Part shown: piece by piece, positions 15,605 through 22,879 of the stretch | How positions within the stretch are numbered: the first letter of the stretch is position 1 | How the letters are laid out: the number at the start of each line of letters is the position of its first letter | Source of the DNA: Deltaproteobacteria bacterium | GTDB taxonomy: Bacteria > Desulfobacterota > DSM-4660 > Desulfatiglandales > Desulfatiglandaceae | Assembly: GCA_018644785.1 (NCBI GenBank) | Contig: JABGPV010000019.1 | Span: 1 to 32,898, forward strand | Direction of reading: 5' to 3' | Length of the DNA stretch: 32,898 bases | Notes under the pieces: generated by a model | What the model was told of the DNA's origin: nothing | The model's database searches: none | What the model saw: only the letters and a program-made list of their open reading frames with translations | Made by a program: the position numbers and the translations under genes

Positions 15605-17866
15605 ATGAATCCAAGGTCTGATACAGCGACAGCCTCGGCGGAAAGCGCTCTGGTCCACCATACGTTTCAGCAGTTTGAAGACGCCGTCTCCCACCTCAGA
15701 TCCCGCAAATCCGCCGTCTTCCTGGCCCAGGCGCGAAAGCAGATGGAGGAGGTGAACGGCTCGCCACTCGAAGAGGTGATTCTGAAAGGTGCTTCTGAAC
15801 TCTGCCAATTGAACTGGGCCTTGATTCTGCCTTATTTTCATACCCTCAAGAATTTGCCCCCGGACAAAGATCTGATTATCCCATGGACCCGGCTGGCCCG
15901 GAAACTGGCCGGGCAGGACATTGATGTGGCCGTGACGTTTGTGGGGCAGACGCCGCTGGCAATTGAGCACAGGGGGGAGGAAGGCCTTCTGAAGTGGGGA
16001 CAACTGGCCCTGGAAGCTTTTGGGGATAGGGTCAGTCGAACGGATATTTGGAGGGCCGTCAAAGCTTACCTGGAGGAGGCAGGCGCCTGCCAGTGCGGAT
16101 ATCCCTTATCACGCTGGCAGTTTTTTCTCAGCCAGGCCGTGCGAATCGCAGAAACGTCCCCGGAAGCGGCAGAGGCGTTCATCCAACTGGGCAACCGGAT
16201 GTGCCTGCTCCTAACCGACGATGAAACCGCCAAATGGATCGATGACGGTCTTGATACCTACCGAACAGAGTCCGAACGGGTCAATTTTTTCAGCGGCACA
16301 TCCCTCAAAGCCCTTGAATCCAGGGACGGCCTGGCCACCGGCGTGGTCTTGAAAGATCGCAGCCAAACCCTGGCGTTGATTTGCGAAGCGGCCCTGGGGC
16401 ATCCGGTCAGAATTCAATCCAACACCGCGTTGGTGGGCTACAAAGGATTTACAGGGGGAGCCGCCACCGACGGGCATACCATTTTTCTGCCGGACACGGT
16501 GCCCACCTTCAGGCTTCTGAAACTGATGGCCCTGCACCAGGCCATGCTGCTTCACCACATGGATATTGAAGGGAAGTCGAAAACAACACTTCACGATTCC
16601 GCATTCATTCATGTGAATGCCGATCAATACCTGCTGGAGAGACTACCCGGCCTGATTACCGCTATGGCCCAGGTCGCCGATCCGGATCTCCATGCGACCT
16701 ATCCCCAACACTTCGACCCGAAAATGACACCATCCCTGCCATGGTGGGGGGATATTTTACCGGAACTGATCGGCCAGACCAACGCCACTTTTGCCGAAAT
16801 CAAAGAAAAGACTTCCGAATCGTACGGTGATGTACCCCCTGAAATGGTGGAGGCCCTCCTCGCCACCATGATGGCCGAAGGCGAGCGGGACAATGACGCA
16901 TTGTGGCAGATGTTCCGGGAGATGCTGGACAACATGGTCTTTGACTCCCCGGACATGGAAGAGCTTCAGGAAAACGTCAAAACATTTTTCTACAAGGAAT
17001 GGGACCGGACCCTCTCGGATTACAAGTTGGACTGGTGTCTGGTACGCCAGAGGTCTGCTGCGGACGATCCCAATGATTTTGTGGACAACCTGAGGGAGAG
17101 ACTCCATGGCATTATTACGCTCTTAAGACGCCAGTTTATGAAGCTTAAACCGGAGCGGTTCAAGAAATTCCGGGCTCAACCCAGTGGCGACGCACTGGAT
17201 ATCGACGCACTGGTACAGGCCATGGTGGACAAACGCACCGGCTCGTTTTTGTCGGAAAATGTGTATGTGCGCCGGGACAAGCGCATCCGGGATGTGGCCG
17301 TACTTTTTCTGGTTGATCTGAGCGGTTCCACGGAAGAAACCATACACGATCGCAGGGTGGTGGATGTTCAAAAGGAGGCCATGGCCCTGATGGCCGAAGC
17401 CCTCGATTCCCTGGGCGACCCCTATGCCATCTACGGGTTCAGTTCCGAGGGCCGGTTCCGGGTGGACCTGTTCAGCGTAAAAGACTTTGGTGAACCCTAT
17501 AACCAGACAGTTCAATACCGACTGGGCAACCTGGAGCCGCTGGGACTTACCCGCATGGGAGCGGTGATCCGCCATGCCGTCCATAAGCTGGAAGGGGTTT
17601 CAGCCGCCATTAAATTACTGGTGGTTTTGACCGATGGACGTCCCTACGATCTGGAATACGGTAATCTGGAATACGCCATCGCCGACACGGGAAAAGCCAT
17701 CCGTGAAGCCCGGCGGGCAAGAATCCATCCGTTCATCATCACATCGGACCAGAAAGGGGCTGATTATCTTCGGAAAATTTCATCAGACACCCAAAGTATC
17801 GTACTGCCCAGCGTGGAATCCCTCCCCACAATGCTGCCGGCCTTGTATAAACGACTGACCCTGTAA
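15605..17866 (+). CDS. NorD/CbbO-type VWA-domain protein, partner of the AAA+ ATPase
   Basis: A ~753-residue cytoplasmic protein. The N-terminal ~550 residues are helical and poorly characterised, as in NorD/CbbO. The C-terminal VWA domain (~560-753) has the MIDAS motif DLSGS in LFLVDLSGSTEE, GLTRMG carrying the MIDAS Thr, and the final Asp in VVLTDGRPYD. Its start is uncertain: ATG 15605 follows the ATPase stop by 16 nt but has a weak ribosome site, while in-frame ATG 15536 would overlap the ATPase gene and also lacks one. It is expected to recruit the AAA+ ring to its target. No nitric oxide reductase or Rubisco genes are nearby, so the target here is probably a different metalloenzyme, perhaps a corrinoid or zinc methyltransferase (inference). 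Confidence 0.87.
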   Translation: MNPRSDTATASAESALVHHTFQQFEDAVSHLRSRKSAVFLAQARKQMEEVNGSPLEEVILKGASELCQLNWALILPYFHTLKNLPPDKDLIIPWTRLARKLAGQDIDVAVTFVGQTPLAIEHRGEEGLLKWGQLALEAFGDRVSRTDIWRAVKAYLEEAGACQCGYPLSRWQFFLSQAVRIAETSPEAAEAFIQLGNRMCLLLTDDETAKWIDDGLDTYRTESERVNFFSGTSLKALESRDGLATGVVLKDRSQTLALICEAALGHPVRIQSNTALVGYKGFTGGAATDGHTIFLPDTVPTFRLLKLMALHQAMLLHHMDIEGKSKTTLHDSAFIHVNADQYLLERLPGLITAMAQVADPDLHATYPQHFDPKMTPSLPWWGDILPELIGQTNATFAEIKEKTSESYGDVPPEMVEALLATMMAEGERDNDALWQMFREMLDNMVFDSPDMEELQENVKTFFYKEWDRTLSDYKLDWCLVRQRSAADDPNDFVDNLRERLHGIITLLRRQFMKLKPERFKKFRAQPSGDALDIDALVQAMVDKRTGSFLSENVYVRRDKRIRDVAVLFLVDLSGSTEETIHDRRVVDVQKEAMALMAEALDSLGDPYAIYGFSSEGRFRVDLFSVKDFGEPYNQTVQYRLGNLEPLGLTRMGAVIRHAVHKLEGVSAAIKLLVVLTDGRPYDLEYGNLEYAIADTGKAIREARRARIHPFIITSDQKGADYLRKISSDTQSIVLPSVESLPTMLPALYKRLTL

Positions 17867-17897
17867 AGACCCGAAAACCTGGAAAGGATAGGTCATT

Positions 17898-18404
17898 ATG
17901 GAAAAAGAATTTGACCATTTAGAGAAGAAGGCCCTTGAACTGGGGGCATCCGAGGCCAGACTATTAGACACGGATCAGATCGTTTTCGATTCAAGATCCC
18001 ATTTGAAATGCCGTTTCGGATGCAACCGCTGGGGGAAATACTGGACATGCCCGCCCCACCTCGATATCGCACCTTCGGAATTCATGGACGGTTTTTCCAG
18101 GTTTCATAAAGCCATCATCATCAAATCAACAGATCCAAAGGTGTCCCAGGACATTACACTGGCCATGGAAAAAGATGTCATGCTCTCTCTGGGGCATTCC
18201 TTTGCCTTTGCCATGGTGCTTTGCGTCCAGTGCGACGAATGCGCATACCCCGATCCGTGTAAATACCCCCACCTGGCCCGCCCCTCCATGGACGCTTACG
18301 GGATCGACATCGGTAAAACCGTGGAACTGCTGGGATTTAAAGTCGAGTTTGACCCCGAAGGGAAAATGCTGCCGGCCTGGTACAGCATGGTGCTGATTGA
18401 CTAA
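17898..18404 (+). CDS. DUF2284 Cys-rich predicted metal-binding protein
   Basis: A 168-residue protein with the DUF2284 pattern: KCRFGCNRWGKYWTCPPHL (residues ~37-55), then LCVQCDECAYPDPCKYPHLA (~111-130), and an ending with WYSMVLID. About nine Cys residues suggest one or more iron-sulfur clusters or zinc sites. Family members recur in genomes and neighbourhoods with corrinoid methyltransferases, but I know of no established biochemical function. ATG 17898 is preceded by AGGATAGG. It lies 31 nt after the VWA gene and 38 nt before the DUF1638 gene, so all are probably one transcript. Confidence 0.85.
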   Translation: MEKEFDHLEKKALELGASEARLLDTDQIVFDSRSHLKCRFGCNRWGKYWTCPPHLDIAPSEFMDGFSRFHKAIIIKSTDPKVSQDITLAMEKDVMLSLGHSFAFAMVLCVQCDECAYPDPCKYPHLARPSMDAYGIDIGKTVELLGFKVEFDPEGKMLPAWYSMVLID

Positions 18405-18442
18405 TCAGACCGTTCAATGGTGGAATGAAGGAGGAAGGTGCA

Positions 18443-19093
18443 GTGTCCGTCGGCGTCATCTGCTGCAAGGTTCTGGAAAAAGAAATCAGGGAGGTGGTGC
18501 GCCACGTTCCCGAAGTTACCCATATCCACGTCATGGAGTGGGGGCTGCATATCCGGCCTGACGTGTTGCTGGAAACTTTGTGCCGGGAGATCCGGCAGAT
18601 GGAAAACCGGGTCGATGCCATCATGCTGGGATATGGCCGCTGTCAGGCCCTGGATCGACTGCCCGATGACTTTGCCGTACCGGTCTTTTATCCCGAAGGC
18701 GAAGATTGCATCGGCGTGCTCCTGGGCCAGGACCGGTACGATCGGGAACTGATGCAGACGGCGGGCACCTGGTTTTTAACGCCCGGGTGGACGGAGCTGG
18801 GCATGGAATTCATTTTTGAGGAACTCCAGGTACAACGTATGACGGAAAAAGGGTATGACCCCCTTGCCCTGGCCCACCGCATGCTGAAGGATTTTTCACG
18901 GGCCCTTCTCATCGACATGCAGCTTGAAGGGGGTGATACCCTGAGGCGAAAGGCCCTTGCCATCGCCGACGAATTCGGGTGGGAACTGGAAAAAGCGGAA
19001 GGGTCGCTCATCCGATTGAAACAAACACTTCATCGAGCCATTGACGCGGCGCCCCCCCTTCCCCCTTTCAAAAACCAAAAAATCTTGATTTAA
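18443..19093 (+). CDS. DUF1638 protein
   Basis: A 216-residue soluble protein of the DUF1638 family, recognised by GVICCKVLEKEI near the start, an MLGYGRCQALDRLP segment, VFYPEGEDCIG and TPGWTELGME. Such proteins are frequent next to corrinoid methyltransferase and activation genes in methanogens and anaerobic bacteria; the exact role is not known to me. I place the start at GTG 18443 because GGAGG lies about 8 nt upstream. The ATG at 18425 would put that ribosome site inside the coding region. The conserved Cys pair at residues ~7-8 and the Cys in GRC could hold a metal or corrinoid (inference). It is the last plus-strand gene before the convergent Sec-rich cluster. Confidence 0.8.
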   Translation: MSVGVICCKVLEKEIREVVRHVPEVTHIHVMEWGLHIRPDVLLETLCREIRQMENRVDAIMLGYGRCQALDRLPDDFAVPVFYPEGEDCIGVLLGQDRYDRELMQTAGTWFLTPGWTELGMEFIFEELQVQRMTEKGYDPLALAHRMLKDFSRALLIDMQLEGGDTLRRKALAIADEFGWELEKAEGSLIRLKQTLHRAIDAAPPLPPFKNQKILI

Positions 19094-19097
19094 GATT
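19081..19097 (-). terminator. Possible terminator for the DsrE-like selenoprotein operon
   Basis: On the minus strand, AATCTT (19097-19092) pairs with AAGATT (19086-19081) around a 5-nt loop, and a T-rich tract follows (TTTTGGTTTTTG). The stem is short and AT-only and overlaps the end of the convergent DUF1638 gene, so confidence is low. Confidence 0.35.
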
Positions 19098-19110
19098 CCC
19101 GAAAAATCAG

Positions 19111-19461
19111 CTAAAAATTAAACACCTTTCCCTCGGCAATCAGATCAATGAGATGCGGCGCGCCATCGAGCATCATATTGGGGAAAAATTTGGCCTCGTC
19201 AACCTGACGAGCATTGGCACACGGCGGTCAGACCCCAATGGGAATCTCCTTTTCGAGTAAGTACGCAAAATAGTCGCCGGGGCAGTCTCCGGTGATGGTC
19301 TTTTCCGTGAAATCCCGAGTGTTGTCGGCCCACAATGTGCCATCCTCGATGAAAAAGATATGGACATTATGTCCTTTTTCATGAGTGACTTTGGCGAATT
19401 GAAAACATCTCGTTGCTAAATTTACATCTGTCTGGCTGAGCGTATAAACAAAATTTGCCAT
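19111..19461 (-). CDS. DsrE-like sulfur-relay-fold selenoprotein (TGA 19228-19230 read as Sec78)
   Basis: Read through one TGA, this gives a 116-residue DsrE/DsrF-like protein: MANFVYTLSQTD, VHIFFIEDGTLWA, then PIGV-U-PPCANAR and a conserved tail EAKFFPNMML...HLIDLIAEGK ending at TAG 19111. Sec78 and Cys81 form a UxxC redox motif at the place where the family carries its reactive Cys. DsrE-fold proteins take part in sulfur transfer or redox relay. The start ATG 19461 has GGAGGG 6 nt upstream. A perfect 7-bp SECIS-like hairpin with loop GGT follows the TGA. Without recoding, the protein would lose its active-site half. It is the third gene of a minus-strand operon with the UxxU HMA-like protein and a thioredoxin-fold protein. 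Confidence 0.9.
19195..19211 (-). other. Candidate bacterial SECIS hairpin for the DsrE-like selenoprotein
   Basis: On the minus strand, CTCGTCA and TGACGAG form a perfect 7-bp stem closing the loop GGT. The loop G residues are 24 and 25 nt after the TGA, within the usual bacterial SECIS range. Confidence 0.85.
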
Positions 19462-19508
19462 ATTTCCCTCCGTTTTTTGTCCGCTGGGCTACAAACACCC
19501 GTCGAGCA

Positions 19509-19742
19509 TTATTTAATGGACATGCTGCGATAGCGTGTCTTTTTTTTCAGCGCTTCCATCAACTCATCTTCGTTTAATTGTTCAGTGTTATATTTTACTT
19601 TTGCCTCACGTCTCATGGCCTTGACTTCGTAACTGATAACTCCGGCGATCCCATCCAGGGCCGCTGCGACAAGCGTCTCTCAGGACGGTCAGTTCAATTT
19701 GGGAATGTCCAACAGCACTTCTTTTTCTTCAACTTCAGCCAT
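19509..19742 (-). CDS. HMA/MerP-like metal-binding selenoprotein with a UxxU motif (two TGA codons)
   Basis: This gene is normally invisible because it has two in-frame TGA codons (19689-19691 and 19680-19682). Read as Sec it encodes 77 residues with the beta-alpha-beta-beta-alpha-beta pattern of heavy-metal-associated domains: KEVLLDIPKLN, U18-P-S-U21, ETLVAAALDGIAGVISYEV, EAKVKYNTEQL, DELMEALKKK. The CxxC metal site of MerP/CopZ/Atx1 is replaced exactly by UxxU, which would bind soft metals such as Hg, Cu or Ag, or form a diselenide. A strong ribosome site (AAGGAGG, 7 nt upstream) and a stop TAA at 19509 frame it. It lies 47 nt before the DsrE-like selenoprotein gene and 107 nt after the thioredoxin-fold gene. 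No signal peptide is present, so it is cytoplasmic. It could serve in metal or selenium trafficking (inference). Confidence 0.85.
19650..19675 (-). other. Candidate SECIS region for the UxxU protein (weak)
   Basis: Two possible hairpins lie downstream of the two TGA codons. CGCT/AGCG with loop TGTCGC (19675-19662) places a G 19 nt after the first TGA. CCC/GGG with loop TGGAT (19660-19650) places G 24-25 nt after the second TGA and may be extended by GGC/GCC. Neither is as clean as the other three SECIS candidates. Confidence 0.45.
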
Positions 19743-19849
19743 GGCAAACCTCCTTATGATGACTCATAAAATTTTACCCCATACGCCATATGTTCGCCCC
19801 ATTTCCGGCAAGTGTATTCATCCCCCCTTTCGCAATTCCACAACAAATT

Positions 19850-20152
19850 TCAGTGATCCGAATGACTCGCCTCTCGTACCGCCGCCGTTAAGGACTCCAT
19901 TTCCGGGATATTATCAAAAGCGATGGCTTCGTTAATAACAATGGAAGGGACCGCCGGCATGCGCCCGCAGATGGAACCCAGTTCGGCATGACGCGCAACA
20001 CCTTCACGCGAACCCACATCCACGACTTCCCACCCTAGGATTCCCGGATCAAATTCAGGGGCGATCTCTTCCAGGATCGCGATGGCAAGATCACACATCA
20101 TACACCCTTTTTTTTTCGCCACGATCTCCACCAGAACTTTTTGACAACTCAT
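19850..20152 (-). CDS. Thioredoxin-fold protein with CMMC motif
   Basis: A 100-residue thioredoxin/glutaredoxin-like protein: beta strand VLVEIVAKKK, active-site Cys17-M-M-Cys20, helix DLAIAILEEI, then WEVVDVGSREGVARHAEL, the cis-Pro segment RMPAVPSIVINEAIAF and a final helix. It is cytoplasmic. Aligned by eye with the protein at 21562, positions 17 and 20 coincide and Cys17 is Sec there. Shared stretches include REGV-R, LP/VPS and E-L near the end. It is the first gene of a minus-strand operon with two selenoproteins, with AGGAAGG about 11 nt upstream. It likely reduces or exchanges with the Sec proteins (inference). Confidence 0.85.
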   Translation of the reverse strand: MSCQKVLVEIVAKKKGCMMCDLAIAILEEIAPEFDPGILGWEVVDVGSREGVARHAELGSICGRMPAVPSIVINEAIAFDNIPEMESLTAAVREASHSDH

Positions 20153-20275
20153 TTTCGTGTAGCCTTCCTATTCAAAAAGTGATTCCCAAAGCGCGGAATG
20201 TGAGTTATAACCGACCCACAATTTGCAGCTGGCATCGGTTCCAGCTGATATTATCATACCTGTGGGAAAAACATA

Positions 20276-20548
20276 ATGACCAAAACAGAATTTCTGAAGA
20301 ACTTGGAAAAAGCCCTCAAAAAAATCATGCCCGAAATGTTTGAGGAAGGCGAGACATCCGAGGACCTTATTCAACTGGAAATGAAGATTGAAGAGTTTGT
20401 CAGGGAGAGTGCCGGAGAATACACCCTGGAAGAATTGATGGAAACTTTCACCTCCGCCCAGACGGCCATCGGACTCTTTCTGGAATATCAGGATGCCAAG
20501 AGAATCTCCCGGGACGGCAAAGACCCAAAACCAGAAAAAGGGACTTAG
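20276..20548 (+). CDS. Small acidic helical protein of unknown function
   Basis: A 90-residue protein rich in Glu and Lys: MTKTEFLKNLEKALKK, EDLIQLEMKIEEFVRES, YTLEELMETFTSAQTAIGLFLEY. It looks entirely alpha-helical and soluble with no Cys. A weak ribosome site (GTGGGA) precedes the ATG. It is the only plus-strand gene between the two Sec-rich minus-strand operons and is divergent from the thioredoxin-fold gene (123-bp gap). I do not recognise the family. Codon use resembles its neighbours, so it is probably real. Confidence 0.6.
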   Translation: MTKTEFLKNLEKALKKIMPEMFEEGETSEDLIQLEMKIEEFVRESAGEYTLEELMETFTSAQTAIGLFLEYQDAKRISRDGKDPKPEKGT

Positions 20549-20571
20549 GACCTCAGGCGACAGGATTCATC

Positions 20572-21552
20572 TCAGCAACATTTGTAAAGCCGCAATAACC
20601 GTTCATCCATGAGGAAATAAAACTTCATGAAGGAGGATCCATCGAACCGGGTCCTAACCCCGTGGACGGTATCCGCCAGATCGATGGTGCTGCGCAGGTG
20701 GGTAATCATGATGAGCTGTTTGTCGGCCGCCACATCCTTCAAGAACGCCTGCATGGACTTGTGGTTGGTATAATCAAGGGACGGCTCCACCTCATCGAGA
20801 AGATAAAACTGGCTGTCGAATAAGTGAAACACCGCCAGTTTCAGGGCGAGACTGGTGATTGCCTTTTCTCCCCCGGAAAGCTGGTGGGCCCTTCGGATTC
20901 TATTCCCGGAAAGTGTTACCTCAACATCGATTCCCCGCTTGCCGTTTTGAGATGTGACCTCCAGCTGCACTTCAGCCAAAGGCATCAGATAGGACATGTA
21001 CCGCTGAAAAATGGGGGCCACTTTCTCCCGGATATGTCTGCCCAGATCCGCCTCGGTCTGCACCTCAAGCAACGCCTGGATGGCCGAAAAACGTTCCTGT
21101 GGGGGAAGCTGGATGAGATCATTGATCTCTTCTTGCCGGATAATGGTTTTCAAAGAATGCTCAATCCGAAGGGAGGTCAGTTTTTTTGAAAAATCAGACC
21201 TGCTGCAGGGCTCATCCCCCATTCGGAACCGGCTGCGGCCATCCCGGGATAACTCCCTTGATAATTTGATGACGGGGCTCTCTTTGCCCGAATTTTCTTT
21301 GAATATCAGTTCCACCTGTATCTTCTCGGCGGGCGGGTATTTCTTACTACCGCTGAAGAACAGTTCCTCTTCCTCGTAACACCTCAGACGCAAGATGTCG
21401 TCTTCTCCCATGGCCCAGACAATGGCATCCAGGATGTTGGACTTACCCACGCCGTTGTTTCCCATGATGACGCCGATACCGGGCTGAAAACCCATGTTGG
21501 TCTTTTCGGAAAACGATTTGACCCCCTCAATATTGACCTCTTCCAGATGCAT
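20572..21552 (-). CDS. Head-only SMC/RecF-like ATPase
   Basis: A 326-residue ATPase with SMC-type head motifs: Walker A GNNGVGKSN (~31-39), Q-loop-like IIRQEEINDLI, signature LSGGEKAITSLALKL (~230-244), Walker B FYLLDEVEPSLD and the switch His in ITHLRSTID. Full SMC proteins have ~1,100 residues with long coiled coils and a hinge. Here the two half-heads are joined by only ~80 residues, so the coiled coils and hinge are absent. It starts with GGGAGG 5 nt upstream and lies 9 nt after the stop of the thioredoxin-fold selenoprotein gene, hence the same operon. The substrate is unknown; it may be a signalling or remodelling ATPase rather than a chromosome protein (inference). It ends KCC before a TGA, taken as the true stop. 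Confidence 0.85.
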   Translation of the reverse strand: MHLEEVNIEGVKSFSEKTNMGFQPGIGVIMGNNGVGKSNILDAIVWAMGEDDILRLRCYEEEELFFSGSKKYPPAEKIQVELIFKENSGKESPVIKLSRELSRDGRSRFRMGDEPCSRSDFSKKLTSLRIEHSLKTIIRQEEINDLIQLPPQERFSAIQALLEVQTEADLGRHIREKVAPIFQRYMSYLMPLAEVQLEVTSQNGKRGIDVEVTLSGNRIRRAHQLSGGEKAITSLALKLAVFHLFDSQFYLLDEVEPSLDYTNHKSMQAFLKDVAADKQLIMITHLRSTIDLADTVHGVRTRFDGSSFMKFYFLMDERLLRLYKCC

Positions 21553-21561
21553 GCTACCTCC

Positions 21562-21846
21562 CTATTTTTCTCGGTACCGCCGTTTGATCTCTTCAATCAA
21601 TTCTTCCTGACCCGGAATGATGGCCTCGTAGACAAGATCCCCATCCAATGCTACGCTCGGGAGAGATTTTGCCTTCAACTCCCTGAAACGGTCCACCCCT
21701 TCCCGGGTTCTCATATCCCATTCATGAACCTCTATAAGGTCTTGAATCTCTTCCGGTAAAACCTTTACCGATTCCGCCATATAGACGCAGGCGAGTCATT
21801 GGTTAAAATCGGTCAGGAGTACATCCAAAAGCACCTGCTTTCCCAT
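21562..21846 (-). CDS. Thioredoxin-fold selenoprotein with a UxxC motif (TGA 21796-21798 read as Sec17)
   Basis: Read through one TGA, the gene encodes 94 residues: MGKQVLLDVLLTDFNQ, then U17-L-A-C20, a helix VYMAESVKVLPEEIQ, EVHEWDMRTREGVDRFREL, the cis-Pro segment SLPSVALDGDLVYEA and a terminal helix. It aligns with the CxxC protein at 19850, where the same positions are Cys17 and Cys20. The start ATG 21846 has AAGGAG 6 nt upstream; an internal ATG at 21780 would remove the active site and has no good ribosome site. A 7-bp SECIS-like hairpin with loop GGT follows. It sits between the TSCPD-phosphoesterase-like gene and the SMC-like ATPase gene. It is probably a small-molecule or metal-directed redox protein. 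Confidence 0.88.
21754..21770 (-). other. Candidate bacterial SECIS hairpin for the thioredoxin-fold selenoprotein
   Basis: On the minus strand, CGGTAAA and TTTACCG form a perfect 7-bp stem with loop GGT, identical to the loop of the DsrE-like SECIS. The loop G is 33 nt after the TGA, near the far end of the accepted bacterial range. Confidence 0.75.
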
Positions 21847-21934
21847 TCGCTTCTCCTTGATGGTTTCTTATAATTGGCGACTTCCGGGAAAATCCGAAAG
21901 CGGGTATGGGGATCAGTTGCAGATGGCAGGTTCA

Positions 21935-22879
21935 TTAAGACGCTTCAAAGGTCTCAAATTTTATACCCCCCGCAACGGTTTCAAGGAGTCCCCATTTTGC
22001 CTTCCCATTTGCATCAGATCGCCCCACGCTCACAAATTCCTTCTCCCCCACCCACCAGTGACCCCAATCTTCCCGTTGACCGAACAGTACCAGATCGGCC
22101 TGAAATTGCGGGACCATGGCCTCCAGTGCGGGAAAAACCGTTTCATCCCGCATGAAATCCGTCAGGCCGCAGACCATATTGATTTCGAGGGCGTAAGGGG
22201 AAAAATCCGAAAACCCGGGAAGATCCTGAAGATAATCTCCATAAAACGCAACGCCTTTCCGGTCTCCAAGCCCGAAGGTCAACACCTGGGGGAGCATGGT
22301 GATCCAGTCACGGTCCTTTGGCGCCAGTGGCGACAGATCTTTCTCTTTAAAACTGGCGTATGACCAGTCCATGGAACCCTGGATACACAACGCCTGTTTG
22401 TTACGCCGGAGCCATCGGATGACATCCCCATTGGATCCTGTCCTCCCCGTCACATTGCCGATACAATAAACAATCTCCACATCACAAGACTGCATACTTG
22501 TCACGATTTTTTCCAGAATACTCAGGTTCCCCTCCAACCCGCCGATCAAGCCGACCTTCTGTCGCGGGGTCTGATCTTCCCTAATGCGAACCGTATCAGA
22601 GGGCAGAAGCGTTCCGCTTACGGCTGATTCCAGAGCTACTTTGAGCTGATCCGGACAGGACGTCTTTTCACGACATTCGATACCTTCCAGCAAAGAGAGG
22701 ATATCATCGACTTTCCGACCCTTCACAAGGCGGGATACCAACTGTGCGTTTCCGGGGCATCCTCCGCCGACGAACCGGATCTCTTCAAGTACCCGCTGAT
22801 CCAGTTGAAAATGAATTTCAGGAGGGCAAACCCCGCTGGTTTCAAAAATATATCGCCGCAAATCGGTTTTGGGTTTCAT
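21935..22879 (-). CDS. TSCPD-domain protein fused to a degenerate metallophosphoesterase-like domain
   Basis: A 314-residue two-domain protein. Residues ~10-90 are a TSCPD domain (VCPPEIHFQLDQ, FVGGGCPGNAQLVSRLVKG, CREKTSCPDQL), a Cys-rich module known beside ribonucleotide reductases. Residues ~105-300 resemble a calcineurin-like phosphoesterase, but each metal-binding motif is altered. GDxHGN reads GGLEGN, GDxxG reads GNVTG, GNHD reads GSMD, and GHTH reads GQRED. It therefore probably lacks phosphatase activity and may act as a sensor or scaffold (inference). It starts the minus-strand operon containing a thioredoxin-fold selenoprotein and a head-only SMC-like ATPase. Upstream is the divergent riboswitch region. 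Confidence 0.75.
   Translation of the reverse strand: MKPKTDLRRYIFETSGVCPPEIHFQLDQRVLEEIRFVGGGCPGNAQLVSRLVKGRKVDDILSLLEGIECREKTSCPDQLKVALESAVSGTLLPSDTVRIREDQTPRQKVGLIGGLEGNLSILEKIVTSMQSCDVEIVYCIGNVTGRTGSNGDVIRWLRRNKQALCIQGSMDWSYASFKEKDLSPLAPKDRDWITMLPQVLTFGLGDRKGVAFYGDYLQDLPGFSDFSPYALEINMVCGLTDFMRDETVFPALEAMVPQFQADLVLFGQREDWGHWWVGEKEFVSVGRSDANGKAKWGLLETVAGGIKFETFEAS

Noticed and set aside
20548..20574. The TGA ending the SMC-like ATPase (after KCC) could be another Sec codon, with nine more codons to a TAA.
   Set aside because: The extension is very short, no SECIS-like hairpin follows, and no family comparison supports a Sec tail.
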